A DNA stretch of 37,041 nt, from contig JABVXU010000528.1 in assembly GCA_013365365.1 (NCBI GenBank), positions 1 to 37,041 on the forward strand, in the 5' to 3' direction. Position numbers and translations under genes: made by a program. Source of the stretch: Cruorifilaria tuberocauda. Taxonomy: Eukaryota; Nematoda; Chromadorea; Rhabditida; Onchocercidae. Shown here piece by piece: positions 13,101-24,968 of this stretch; the first letter of the stretch is position 1; every line of letters begins with the position of its first letter. The notes below the pieces were generated by a model. The model saw only the letters and a list, made by a program, of their open reading frames with translations. It had not been told where the DNA came from and ran no database searches.

Positions 13101-14400
13101 TGCTACAAATATAAAGAAGTTATAAGAATCTCTGAAATCAATCAAATACTTCACTCAGCGAAAAACCGAATGATAATTCCTGCCTGTTTAAACATTAAAC
13201 GGAAAGCTGTTTTTCCTGAAGCAAATAGCATATAATGGTGTACATTACGGAAAAATGGAAAAAATTATAAGTCTATGACGATCGTTTCACAACTGAATAA
13301 ACTTCGGAAGAAATGCAGATCATGTAATGTCAAATCAATGAAGTGTGATAACACCGGGGTTCTAAGGATTTGAAGAAAAAAAGTGAAATCATTTAAGAAC
13401 CTTGCATTCCTAATAAAGACTGGTGCCAGAATATCGAAAAAATTATCCGAAGTGATCATTTTCTCGGTTGGGATCGAGTCATCGAATGACGGATCCACAG
13501 AATCATAGGCTCTTCTTTTCTGTTCTGATAATCCCAATTGCTCATAGGCTTTCGTAATACATGTGAAGTAGTCTTCACCGCTGTCAGTTTTAATCCTTAC
13601 TGCATTCTTATCCGGATGATGCTTCAGCAATTTGGCACGGTCTGCAAAAATCAAGCACCAAATATAAAAAGAAGATGAAAGAAATAAATAAAGAGAAAAA
13701 TGAAAATTCAAATAAATTATAATTTCGGAATTCTCGACATCTTCAGATATTTAATAACGAACTTGGATATTTCATGCAATGTTGCACAAACAAAAGCCAA
13801 GTTTACATAGAAAATTGCACATTAGAAAATCACGGATTTCGTCAAGTAAACCAAACATTGATAATAGATTTCATTTCATAAAACCTAAAGCAGTGAAATT
13901 ATATAGAACGAATTACGAATCTTTTATAACTTACAAGCAGTACGAATCTGCGAAGTACTGGCCTGCCACCGTAGATTGGATAACCCAAGGACTTTATAAT
14001 GGTCTTGATCCTTACAACGTTTTGGATCCAGACTTTTCAAAAAATGGAGATAATCCTCGTCATCCAGATCCATAAATTCATTCACTGTCTGAATTCACTT
14101 ATTTCTTCGTTTTATTTAAAAGCATTGTACTGATAAAGAAATAAAATTTTTAAAATTAAACTGTGTTTTTAAAGTAAAAACCGTTACAGGGATTCCATTT
14201 TCTTCAACATTGTCCAGACTTGTCCATTTTCCAATGACACATTCAACAGTTGATGACTGTTTTAAGATAGGTTCGGTGCTCAGACCAAGTGTTAGTTTAT
14301 CACGAATAATACGTAATTCATACGAAATTCCTGCTTCTTCTACTTTCTGAATGTTACGGTTAAATCCATAAATGGCTAAATCGAGTCCCGATAATGGCAT
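10144..14400 (-). CDS. dnj-11: DNAJC2 / Zuotin / MPP11 homologue: ribosome-associated J protein with two SANT domains
   Basis: J-domain co-chaperone of the ribosome-associated complex that stimulates Hsp70 on nascent chains; animal forms also carry two SANT domains. Minus-strand exons: 14400-14182, 14088-13935, 13641-13401, 12854-12671, 12389-12204, 12114-11974, 11692-11531, 11328-11186, 11025-10941, 10710-10499, 10192-10144. All phases fit and give 591 aa; human DNAJC2 is about 620. The J domain starts with [11 protein letters not shown], is completed across an intron by [13 protein letters not shown] (HPD at 133-135), and is followed by the Zuotin signatures [13 protein letters not shown] and [14 protein letters not shown]. 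Next come a Lys/Glu/Arg-rich helical segment (about 240-385), SANT1 (about 454-500, [13 protein letters not shown]) and SANT2 (about 535-585). The last exon is only 49 nt and encodes [15 protein letters not shown], matching the family C-terminus. The start ATG follows a TTACAG acceptor by 7 nt. Confidence 0.93.
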
Positions 14401-14407
14401 TAGGAGC

Positions 14408-14413
14408 CTGTAA
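14408..14413 (-). promoter_or_regulatory. Probable trans-splice acceptor of dnj-11
   Basis: TTACAG on the minus strand ends 7 nt before the dnj-11 ATG, a spacing typical of spliced-leader addition in nematodes. No in-phase coding exon was found upstream. Confidence 0.5.
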
Positions 14414-15415
14414 CACAAAACATACTTAATAAAGAAGTTAAGGTTTTAAACTACTAGGGTACCGTAAATAAGTTCAAACGAATAAACCATAATGTACGCT
14501 ATGCCTGGCTTTTTGCTACCAACTTTTACAATTCTTTTCGAAAAGTTTTCTTTTTGGAATCACTTTCGTCAAAGAACACAACTAAGTAATATCCAGTAAC
14601 CGGAAGAAAGGAATGCCACATATTCATTAAAGAACAAAAAGAGAGCTGAAAGTGATTAATGTTTCTAACCTCTAGAAACAGGTCACGTTCTTTAGGTCAG
14701 AATGAAACCTTCTGTCCCGACTACCTTTTCAGATATTCGGAGTGAAAGAAATTCACACTCAAATGAATAACTCTCACATGAATAAAAAATTCTCCTAGTT
14801 AATGTATTGGTTCTGTAAAAGTGACGTTTTATCATTTTCCATTTATATTTTATCATTTTATCACCCCTTTTACGAGCTATCTATTGGTCTGCTAGATTCA
14901 ACTATAAATTTTCGTCTGGAATCTATTATGCTGTGAAGATAATGAAGTACTGAACATCGAATATTGGGGATTTGTATCATTTATATGTTAGTATATTCGT
15001 TATCTATTATTATTTTACTTGATAAGTTTGCGATAAATTACGGAAAGTAATGATAAGGAAAAGAATGAACGAAAGAATTAGTATATCATTGGACGAAACA
15101 TTCGACATTCTTTTTTATAAAATAATCTTTTTTGCTGTTTCAAATAGTAAACGATTCTCCTGAAGTTCCGCCATTTTATGGGATAGCTTGTAAACTTGCT
15201 AATAGTGCTCGTGAGAATTCTGCTTAATGAACGAAGGAAGGAAAAAAACATCATTGTGGAATAGAAATAAACAGAGATGAACATAAGATGCAACCATCGA
15301 AGTCTGGGAACTGATACAGATTTTATTTTTCTTCGAATGCATGGGTTATTTGCAAGAACGTACGTTTATAACCCACTTAACTCATCATTATCGAAAATTT
15401 TATTGTAATTAAATG
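14414..15415. other. Divergent promoter region, dnj-11 / ACAD9-like
   Basis: About 1 kb between two head-to-head genes, which must contain both promoters. I recognise no specific binding site. Short open frames, such as minus 15293-15078, have no family match or splice context. Confidence 0.55.
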
Positions 15416-15423
15416 TTTTGCAG
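15416..15423 (+). promoter_or_regulatory. Probable trans-splice acceptor of the ACAD9-like gene
   Basis: TGTTTTGCAG ends 5 nt before the ATG at 15429. The very short leader favours spliced-leader trans-splicing. Confidence 0.55.
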
Positions 15424-15428
15424 GATAA

Positions 15429-18400
15429 ATGAGGAGAAGTTATGCTTTGAAAACGGTCCTATTTCAGTCATGCTTAACTGGTACAAAGAACATATTGCCG
15501 GTGAGAAATTGTCAGTCAATGGGAGCACAAAATATCAAAGTTATGAAAGGACTAAATGGCTTATCAGCACTTGACATTGTTAAGGAGTATGGCATACCAA
15601 TTCAACGAGTTTCATTGAGTCGTGGACTTGCATTAAATCGCTTTGAAAAAGTACATTTCCATTTTATTATAATTAACCTTCGGATACTCAAGTAGATGTA
15701 AATTTTGGCAGCTTGCATAATATTTTTTTCTAATTTTAATGAAATCCGCATAGATTCATCTATTTTGTTTTGCCTACGTGGCGAAACTAAAAGATCTGTT
15801 TTGAAAGCTTTTATTGGTATCGGCTCACAAGTTTTATTACATCCCTGGAATTCAGCCTTCTGAAAGTTTTTGTTTTGTTCGAAATATATTCGAAATATTT
15901 GAAAGTTTTGGTTTTGGTAATGTGACAGCCTTCTCACTTGCTTCTGAAAATTTCCAGTAATTCGTTTGAAATTACAAATTTTATGCTGAGTTTGTTACTT
16001 AGCTTTCGTTTTCACTAAATGCTAACGACTCATGTGTCGTCATTTTATTAAGGTCATTTACTGAGGATTATAGAAATCGAGTGTATTAAAGTGAATTGTT
16101 CGCTGAGTGGTTGTACCATTTTTCTTTTACTTTTCAGCTGCGAAACTTAACAAGATATATCATTAGTTTTATAATTTTCAGTGTATTACATGAAAATGCT
16201 CATTTAAGGATTTTTTCATTTATCCGGAATATTGTGACACGGATGCAGCTGAGAATATGTTGCAATTAGCATCTGCACTCAAGAACGACATCAAAACAGC
16301 GGGTTAGATAGCACCAGTTATACCATTGTAATATCTAGGAAAGTTTGATGTACTTTATAAAACATGATAGTTTTTTTTTTCATTCTACTTTAAATTTTAC
16401 GTAGTCAGTTTTCAGCTGGTCAGGAAGAATCTCTCATGGCTCTTTGGAATAAATACGAACTCTCTTCATATGCTGTTCCTAAGAAATATGGTATATCGCT
16501 TTGATTTTATCAAATTTTTACCCACTTTTATAAAAAAGAAGAGGAAAGAAGTGTCGCTGGACATCATTCGCAATCGTAGAGATAGCAGGAAGGTTTAAAT
16601 TGGTTTGTTTCAGCAAGTGCTATAACACTGAATAACGACAAAAGCTGACGTTTCATCTTCAGTTCTCAAATTTCTATTCCAGTAGCAATTTATTCAGAAT
16701 AGAAATATTCAGGTGGTGTCGATATCTGTTATAAAGATCTTTTGACTATCTGTGAAGGATTAGGATCATATTGGAGTTTGTATTTTCGGTTCGAGCAAAC
16801 TCATTTGGTAGCATCTCTTATTCTGCATTACGGTAACGATCTGCAGAAGTCGCATTATCTACCGCAAATTGCATCAGGAGTAATTCGACCTGTAGTTGGT
16901 TTTTTCAAATCTGAAATGTTGGTGTTTTTTTTTTTGAAACGCTGTTCACTATTTTTTATTAAAATTCATAAATTTCGACACTTGTATAGATCCATGTAAT
17001 CCATCGGATAATGTCTATGTTTTGTTCAATACGAAGAAATGATGAAGTATGTTTCCATGAATGAGTTTCTCCATGTTTTCAGGGATTGGAATTTGGAATC
17101 ACTGGCATCTTTAGGTGAGCTTACTAATGGCAGGCAAAAACTGGTTGCAAAAAATTATTTTGTCAATGCATTAGATGCTAATTTATTTCTCGTTTTTGCT
17201 AAACAGGTTTGATTCATTGATTGGTATATAAGTCTCGGATCTCTTTACTGTTTTACTAGAAAAGCTTTGAATCCTTGACTGTTCGGTGATGGTTTGAATA
17301 GCTTTGTAGGTTGTACCACTCATTAATTTTTTTTCTATCATTCCTATATTTGGTATTCTTTCAATGCTTTTCTACTTGGATCTTTGGATCTTACTGGTGC
17401 AAAGTTTTTCGTAATAATGAGGGCAGTTTAGAATATTCCTTGCTAATTATTTTCAGGATATAAATAAAGTAGCATGCTACCTTGTTGAGAAAAAAAATGG
17501 AGGCATTCATACTTTTGAAATGGGAACGAAAACTTCGGTTTTTGGAAGAAATGGATTAAATGGTAATTATTTTAAGTCATTAAGAATCCTTTACAAAGTT
17601 CATTGAAGGTCCAATTTCATGAATTGTTATAGAAAATTCCAACTGTTTTTAATTGCGCTTCCGTCATTTTTCTTTCAGTTGATTCATGGGATTTAAAGCA
17701 GATAACTGTAGAACCAAGTTTGATGTTAGGAAAACTTCAAGATGGAAAAAAAATTTCACAAGAAACATTGGTAAAGCAAATTTCATTTGGTGCTGCTGTC
17801 GTTGGTTTCATGAAAACTTTAATGAGTATGTTTTTCTTAAGTTTTTCTCTATTAAATCAGTTTCGTGGTTGACTGGACTGCTCAAGTTCGAACTGTTCTA
17901 ATCACATTTCTCATTTACTTTTCAAAGAGGTTTTATGAATATAAAGTGAATTTCTTAGAATTGTTCAGGAGAGTTTACATGTTAATACATGCTTTTTTTG
18001 GAATTTGATGTTACATTACTAAGCAAAGTATCAAGATTTGCTCTATTGTCCGAAGATTATTGTTTATAATTTATAGGTTCTTTGTCAGAATACTGTAACG
18101 GAACACTGCAGCAGAATCTGCCATTGGCAGAAAAGAATAATATCAAGGTAGGTGAGTGCTTCTTGTCAAGTCATCTGACGACAATCTTTTTCTTTTGCAT
18201 CCTTTTAGAATGAAGAAAATTACGCTTGCAAGAACATTGAGACCATTCATTTGCTTTTTCCTGTAAGTCATACAGTCGGCATTTAGCATTTGGTAACGAA
18301 ACTTGCACTAAATACTTATGTGCTCGAATCAATGTGCTATTATGTCGGTGGATTCCACGATGAAGAACTTATATTATTGCTTGATGTCGAGGAAGCAGTA

Positions 18401-20118
18401 ATACATGTGAGTTGTTCAAGCTTATTAATTTCAAATTTTCTGGGTTGTTATGCCTGATTCTGGCCAGACTTGTTTGGATTGTACGCTACCTAGAGTTGCT
18501 TATCATTTAGTCTTAGAAGTTTTTGTGTTTTTGATACGCGGTTGGTTTTAAATATCTTGAGAACGTATTTTCCGGCGGATCCATTAACTGAAGTTAAGCA
18601 TTCAATATTTGTTTGAAATATTTTCCTTCAGTTTTTTAGTCCGACATGCTTTTAATTTTGTGGATTTCTGTTTAGAAGTATGCTAAGCGTTTGCTTTCTG
18701 AAGCTATATCGTCTACAGTAGACGTTATTGGAATGGATGTTATTACTTCTGGTATGAATTTCGAGGGACTATTGAGGGAAGTAATGGCAGCTCTTTTACT
18801 CAGCAGTACTGAATTGGATCTTAAAAATTTTGTGGCATCTCAAGTTATAATATCGTATGCAAACGTCAATGCAGATAGCATAAAGTTAGAAGTCCTTTTA
18901 CGTTGTTGTTCTTTAGGCTTGAATAATCTGTACGCTTGAATTACGCAAGGACATTTACATAAACTGGTCGTATAATTGTTAAGAATTTTATGTAATTTTA
19001 GACAGTGGCGTTCTTTTGATAAACGACTCTATGAGCGGATTTTTGGCCACGTCGAAAAAGCAATCTCATTTCACGATCCAAAGCTGCAACATTTTATCGC
19101 AGAGCATGCACACCCATCATTGAAAGTTTGCTTTTAAATGAAGCTGTTCACTATTAATTGACTGATGTATAGTTTAGATTTGACTTTTCTCTAAACTGGA
19201 AGCTAATTTTGACGAGAATAAAAAGTTAAAAAGTCTTATCAAAAAATTGTAATGTATAGATTAGATTGGAATTAAAAAATGCATCTTCAATCGTTAGGAA
19301 TGGATTGGGTAGATTTTATTCTTTTGCAGGAAGCATGCATTAATCTAGAGCACACAATGTGGAGATTGGAATCATTACTTAATTTGCTTCTTTCGAATCA
19401 TGGAAAAAGTATTATATCCGATTACAGTGTACTTGAAGCTGTTTCAAAAGTGATAGAATATAATTTTGGTATGGTCACAACTATAGCACGATCGAGCCGA
19501 TCTTACTCGATTGGTCTACGAAATGGTGATCTTGAGGTGCGTTATCAAGTGTCTTCGCAACTTTTTCAGTTTTCTTCTCCAATCTTAATATGCGAAGGAA
19601 TTTGTATCCCTCGTATAAATTCCTTCGTATACTGAGAGATTTTGAAACACAGCAGACAACTTCTCAGAAGATGTAAGCAACCTAAGAAGTTGGCGGCTAC
19701 CTCTCAGTAATCATGGGGCACTTAGAACTTCTTCCGTCATTTTTAGAGCAATTATGCTTCCAACACTGATAAATTAGGTTTCCGCAAAATATCGATGTTG
19801 ATTTTATAGTTGATAGTAGGTGTGATATGCGCCGAATGATTAGATAATTTCTTTTGATTTTTGTATTTTGTTATGATCTGTGTTATTGTCTGAATGTTCT
19901 TGATATTTAATTTTCACTTTCTAAAATATGAGAACTATATTTAGATATCTTGGGCGCAGCTGTATTGTTCTGAAGCGGCCAACATGTCAATGGCTGAGCT
20001 CAGGAAGATTTATGGTTGTAAGTCATTCGTTTTTCACTATTATTTTATGAAGAAATCATTCAATTGTATCATCAGCGATGTTGAATGCTATTCTTTGATG
20101 GAAAATAATGTAGTGTAA
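15429..20118 (+). CDS. acad9: ACAD9-like acyl-CoA dehydrogenase family protein, probably catalytically inactive
   Basis: Homologue of mitochondrial ACAD9, which in mammals is part of the MCIA complex that builds complex I. Exons by phase: 15429-15650, 16209-16302, 16416-16490, 16713-16917, 17083-17206, 17457-17562, 17679-17825, 18077-18147, 18287-18406, 18676-18891, 19006-19125, 19330-19536, 19945 onward; about 626 aa if the last exon is read to the stop at 20116-20118. A TTGTAAGT donor at 20018 may instead splice to a short final exon (acceptor near 20085). The basic, Ser/Thr-containing N-terminus looks like a mitochondrial presequence. Family matches: YAVPKKYGGVD, YLPQIASG, NLFLVFAKQ, and the ACAD9/VLCAD C-terminal segment ending ARSSRSYSIGLRNGDLE. 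Odd: the catalytic-Glu motif FEGTNE aligns without gaps to LSSTEL (Glu to Ser at about residue 431), and the CLTEPxxGSD and WITNG signatures are not kept. Assembly role is inferred from the family. Confidence 0.85.
19590..19630. repeat. Intronic hairpin (inverted repeat) in the ACAD9-like gene
   Basis: CGAAGGAATTT at 19593-19603 pairs perfectly with AAATTCCTTCG at 19617-19627 across a 13-nt loop. The stem extends three more base pairs on each side with one G-T wobble, giving 15-nt arms. It lies about 55 nt downstream of the 19536 exon end. A folded intronic element or small palindromic repeat; no known family recognised. Confidence 0.7.
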
Positions 20119-22069
20119 TTGAATAATCCTGCTAAGTCTTATATGGCATTTGAATGAATTGTGACTGCATTTGGATGCACTAGACAAACATTACCTCTTT
20201 TATAACAGAGTGTGATCAGGATTATGTCCATTATGCCGGGAAAGGCCCAGTTTCTACGAATGATAATAGATAGACTATGAGAAAACTGGCAATAAAAATA
20301 TAAAGCTCTTTTAATGCAGTCAAAAAACACCCTTTTAAGATCATGTTGTTAGGATGAAAAATACATTCATGGTTAGTTCAACTTTCAAAAATCTGTCATG
20401 GCTTTAATCAACCCGAAACGTTACAGATTTTCGATTTGAACGAATGAACTCTTTACACTCGAAGATTGGAGAATCTGTTTTGGATACTGGTGGATACTGT
20501 ATAGAAAGTCCAATTACTCGAAATTGGTGATGACCAGGGCCTAATCTTTTAGCTTGCTTACTATTTGATGTTAAAATTTCCCAAAGCAATACAGAATAAA
20601 AGTTTAAATTAAGTCAGTTCGTATAGTTTGACAGCACTCGCAAAATGAAGACAGTTAACTTTAATGTTCAGTTCAAAAATTTACGTTTGGTAAACTAGTC
20701 CAAGTTTTGATATTTTATTCTGACGTATGTAGTAGCGCGAATACAAATGTAACGAACCATCGAATATAAATGGGTAAATGGCCATAACTCTTTGCTTGCT
20801 CCTAGAAGATTGTAGTAGTAGGGAACGTACAACACACAAATGAAATATGGTGTACTAAATATCTGCATAGTCCCATGGCTCTTACGAAATGCAAGCATTA
20901 GAAAACTGTATTTTTGCGTTGTATTGGTGAGTCAACTTGGTCTTCAGTGCAAATACTTTCTGAATACTGATATTATAATGTTGGAAAGGAGAGAATGAAC
21001 GAATATAAAAAGCAAATCTGCTGGCTTTCCATCACATGTTTCTTTCTGCAATGATCAAGGATAAGTCGTGCACAAAAATCCTCACGACATACATAATCAC
21101 GAGCAATACTATCATCTATCTCGTTACATCATTATCCACTTGAGGTATTCTCAATACATGAATCAGATGGGCTCTCGCTTCGCCTAGAATCACGAGAATC
21201 AATTTCAGAACTACCTAACAGCTATCACACAGAAACGTAGAAATGGATGGAAAGTAACTTTCGTGGCAGGAGCCTCGAAAATTGCTCTTTCGTTCCGACT
21301 GGTTCCTAAAACGATTCTGAATTTCAACATACCTTTTATCGGCGCTTCGTTTTCGAATTTGAACCATTTATGCAGGCTTTCATCGGATTGAGTGGTTGGT
21401 TGGGTAAAAGTGATGGGCTGGAAATGGAAGGTTTGTCGTTTTGTGAGACGAATAATGTTGGTCCCCCGTTATTTATTTTTCGATAATAGTAAGAAACCTT
21501 CCAAAATGTACAGTAAGAAAGAACCATCTTGCAGTTATATATTTAGGCTTCGTTTCAATTATTCTAATTGTAAGGATCATCTAGCAGTCATATTTTTAGG
21601 CCAAATTCCAAAACATTTCCAAGAATTGTATTCGCCTGACTGTTAAGTTTGCGAGTTGGAGGAGGAATAATAGCTAAAAGTTTCTGAGATTTTTTTTTGA
21701 TAGATGAATTAGACATATGGAGTTTGACATTTGAAATTTTATGGGGCATGAAGATTTCTAACTTTTGAGCTAGTTTTGAGTTCAATAGCTTTCTGCAAGT
21801 TAGAGACCAACAACCGCTTTTGAAGAATAACTGGATAGGTTGCAAGTCTGTAGAAAATCAAGTTGGGCGATATATTCTCTGTTAATGTGATAAGAATTTT
21901 TGAATTAGAATATATTCCTTCGAAATGACTTCAGGTAAGACAATTGCTTGGACCGATTTAAACCAAATGAAAGAAATTCGTTTCATAATTTTCTGTCCGT
22001 TCTTTTAATGTTTATTCAAGTTTAGTTTCATATGTGTACATTCCATGTACTGTCTAACAGTTGCTTGTC
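20119..22069. other. Intergenic region downstream of the ACAD9-like gene
   Basis: About 2 kb holding the 3' UTR of the ACAD9-like gene and the promoter of the acidic-protein gene. Short open frames on both strands (20404-20589, 21336-21845) lack splice context and recognisable families. The part from about 21000 to 21350 is less AT-rich than its surroundings, but I see no gene in it. Confidence 0.5.
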
Positions 22070-22077
22070 TTAGTCAG
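22066..22077 (+). promoter_or_regulatory. Probable trans-splice acceptor of the acidic-protein gene
   Basis: A TCTTAGTCAG acceptor ends 2 nt before the ATG at 22080. Such a short distance is characteristic of spliced-leader addition. Confidence 0.5.
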
Positions 22078-22079
22078 TT

Positions 22080-23356
22080 ATGTCTATTCGCGCGAAGAAC
22101 GACGCCGAAGAGCGAGAGAATGTTGTGGACAGCGAACACGACTCTTCTTCGCCGCCAGCAAAGATGGCGCGGACTGAGTTAGAAGGAACGCAGCGTCAGG
22201 ACGATGTGGATACATTATGCTCGGAAGGATCTGAAATATCAGATGAAGATTTCTGTACTGGTGATGCTATTAGAAGTTCGGAGATTGATAGCAATGGAAG
22301 CGATTCACCACCGGCCGAATCTGATCGTCTCACTCCCGTCCCGGACTTCAGATGCGATGATTCTGATTCCAGCGAAGAGACGCTATCTGCTTCAAGTCAT
22401 GGAGATCTGCTGAAGGATGCGGAGAATATTACCGAGTCGTCGGACTCATCGCACCATTCACCTGTACACACCGAGAACAATGAGTCGAATTTGCGCGAGC
22501 GTTCTAATTCTCCGGATAGTCCACCGAATGTTATCGAGCAACCTGAATCTAACAGAGGAGCTGTAGGTTTTTACTAATCTCCATTAGATTTGTTACAAAA
22601 TCTGTTTCTTTTCATTATAAACCGGTGAACGCTTGGTTCTAAGCTCTCATCGGTTTAAAATGGGGGCTTTTTCCCGGCTTGTTCAAAATTTAATTAAAAC
22701 ATTCGTCCGATAATTTTTCAATACATTTTTGTTTTATTTGCGCACTTCAGAAAACGCCGTGTTTTTCACAAGCAGATCGTGTCGGGGCCTTGCGCAAAGG
22801 AATGGCAGTAAGTTCAAATTACTTCACAAAATTGGGGGCTGGAAATCGACTTCGATTTGAAAGGCGTGGTTGTGAGGCGATAGGCGGCAGGAAGTTTTCT
22901 ACTGCCTACGACATTGCTGTGAAGAATGTTCAGTGGGCAGTAGAACGAATGAGAGAAGGAGAAAGGAAAATGAAATAGTGGAGGATTTTTGAATCTGCTT
23001 GTTTAATCTTAATTGTCAAGATCTGTAATAATGTTCAGTATAAAGCAAGTTATTATTTTCATTTTACTTGCTTTATTGTCTTATTTCAGGTTTATTCGCC
23101 AAGCGATAGCATATTGTCGCCTTGCACAATGAGACTTAATCAACCAAAGAATTTCTTCCGAATGCGACAGGCTAGAGCATCGTTGTTGTCTGCTGAAGAA
23201 CTGAGTGAGGATAATGATATGGATGACGTAGATGAAACAGACGATACTACCACCGGTGTAGTGGACACAGCTTCAGATGATGAAACAAGTAAAACCGGTG
23301 GCGAGGGCACAACTTTTACAGAAAGTCGTGATGGTTCTGATCACGATGACGTTTAA
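22080..23356 (+). CDS. Uncharacterised acidic, Ser/Pro-rich protein with a central basic SP/TP-containing segment
   Basis: Exons 22080-22562, 22751-22807 and 23090-23356 join in phase 0 and give 268 aa. I do not recognise the family. The first 160 residues are low-complexity, rich in Ser, Asp, Glu and Pro with several Ser-Pro and Thr-Pro sites, including SPPAK followed by a short basic stretch. The middle, encoded by the 19-codon second exon and the start of the third, is different: KTPCFSQADRVGALRKG, then YSPSDSILSPCTMRLNQPK and a basic FFRMRQARASLL. The C-terminus is again acidic and Thr/Asp-rich, ending DGSDHDDV. There is no signal peptide or membrane segment. The sequence suggests an intrinsically disordered, probably nuclear, multiply phosphorylated regulator whose conserved part is the central segment; that is inference. 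The first two donors (GTAGGT, GTAAGT) and the TTTCAG acceptor are good. Confidence 0.72.
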
Positions 23357-24968
23357 GTTGCTCTGTACTTTTTTTTATGGGCCTGATTATCCGCATGTGC
23401 AATTTTATCGTTTTGCCTTTATCCTGAAATAAAATCCGAACTTACCTGTTTATCCTACTCTTGGGATAGGTACCTTTTAAGGGGGATGTTTAAGTTGCTT
23501 GTGTTTTTTTGTCTTACATCTCGATACTTTCGATTTTTTCCGATAGTCCTTCACAATTCCTTTTCAAAATTTGGTTCTTAATCCATGCCTCACTTATACC
23601 GTTTTGTTAATCATATGGAACCAAAAAAATTGTTGCACTGCAGACCTTATTGGTATGTATAACTTCTATGGCAGAATATAATACTTCCGTTTAATTTTAC
23701 TCTCAATCGAGATCGAAATTTTCCTGTTCATTGTGCTGTTACTGAAAAACATGTTTTTAACGGAGATATGTTGTCTTCTACTCTTTGCTTTCATTCCTTG
23801 TCTCCTAGGTTTACCCAACAATAACTGCTTGTTTCTTCCTTTCGTCTGGTAAAACGTTATCTTTCATTATATCTTCGCTTTATTTTTAATCTTTTTTTAG
23901 TAGGTGAAGTATAAATCCCAGTCCATTCGATAATCATCGCCTTTAACTTATGCCTATCACTCTATCCCTTTATGAGATTATTTTTTGCTTTCAGTCGTTG
24001 TCGTTTTTTTCTTTACTCCAAACTTTCTAGATAGTAACTTTCAAAGTAAAACTATTTCTGTAAAAATGAAAATGTACTCTGTGAAAATGAAATCTGTTTT
24101 GTGGAAATAAAGATTTATAAAATTGCGTTTTCTAACAGTTATATTTGGTTTGGACGATTCATGTTTTTGCATTTGTATCACTGTTGCTTCTAATCCTGAA
24201 CTTGTCAAACAGGACCTATCGGTGAATCTGAAATCGGTAAGAACGAGCGGTTGGGAATTGATAAAAGTAGACGCTACCTTCGAGACAATTTGAAAGCAAA
24301 GCCCCGTTGTCTGAAGTATTTTGCTGTTCCTTTGTACATGCCTACCAGGTTTCTATAATCGGCAGCCTTCCAGACAGTACCTGGAGATTCCACTTCGATA
24401 ATTGAGAATATTCTATGGTGGTGGAATAATAGCCAGAATTTGACTCATGTACTTAATCAGATTACCCAGGCATGATAGAAGATTTCAATTCAGCGGTTAT
24501 AGGTTCATCATACAAGGATTTTATTTTCGATTCACTAGAAATACTTCATAATTGTCGGCAGTTTAACATTCGATGGTATGCAAATGAACTATAGTAAGTT
24601 ATGAAATGTTCATTTACACGTCATAGTGTACAATAGCGAATAGGAATTTATGAGTGATGAGGATGAAGTGAACGATAATAACGGAAATGGTAGGTACGCA
24701 GGAAATAAAGTTTAAATGGTTAGGACAATATATACGAAGAACAAAAACGGTCTTTAAAATGACACAACCACATAATACAGAAAAATATGTATTGAGAAGG
24801 AACTGGCTGGGCATATTATTTTGCTATTAAAAACCAACAACAATTTTATAGTTATGCAAAGAAAAGTTCAAAACCATTTTGGCAACTGTTTATGTTTCAT
24901 GAGACTAATTTAAGCAATTAAAAATTATAAACATGAAAAGAACAATAGAATCTTGTGTCTGCAAAAAC
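23357..24968. other. Intergenic region between convergent genes
   Basis: Holds the 3' UTR of the acidic-protein gene and the 3' flank of the coiled-coil gene. AATAAA signals occur at 23428-23433 and near 24106. A less AT-rich island at about 24190-24420 has an unexplained open frame (see findings). No RNA gene recognised. Confidence 0.5.
23428..23433 (+). terminator. Candidate polyadenylation signal of the acidic-protein gene
   Basis: AATAAA about 70 nt after the stop codon, at a normal distance for nematode 3' ends. Confidence 0.5.

Noticed and set aside
13779..14075. 98-codon plus-strand open frame
   Set aside because: It lies antisense to the DNAJC2 J-domain exon (14088-13935), which reads [11 protein letters not shown] on the minus strand and splices in phase to the HPD exon.
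15602..15937. 111-codon minus-strand open frame
   Set aside because: It overlaps the first exon and intron of the ACAD9-like gene in antisense, is biased to Lys/Asn/Ile and has no recognisable motif.
18209..18262. 54-nt open unit between AG and GTAAGT in the ACAD9-like gene
   Set aside because: Using it would leave a 24-nt intron before the next acceptor at 18286, too short, and the direct join 18147-18287 matches the family length better.
21336..21845. Overlapping open frames on both strands in the 20-22 kb gap
   Set aside because: No start or splice context, no family resemblance, and the frames on the two strands mirror each other.
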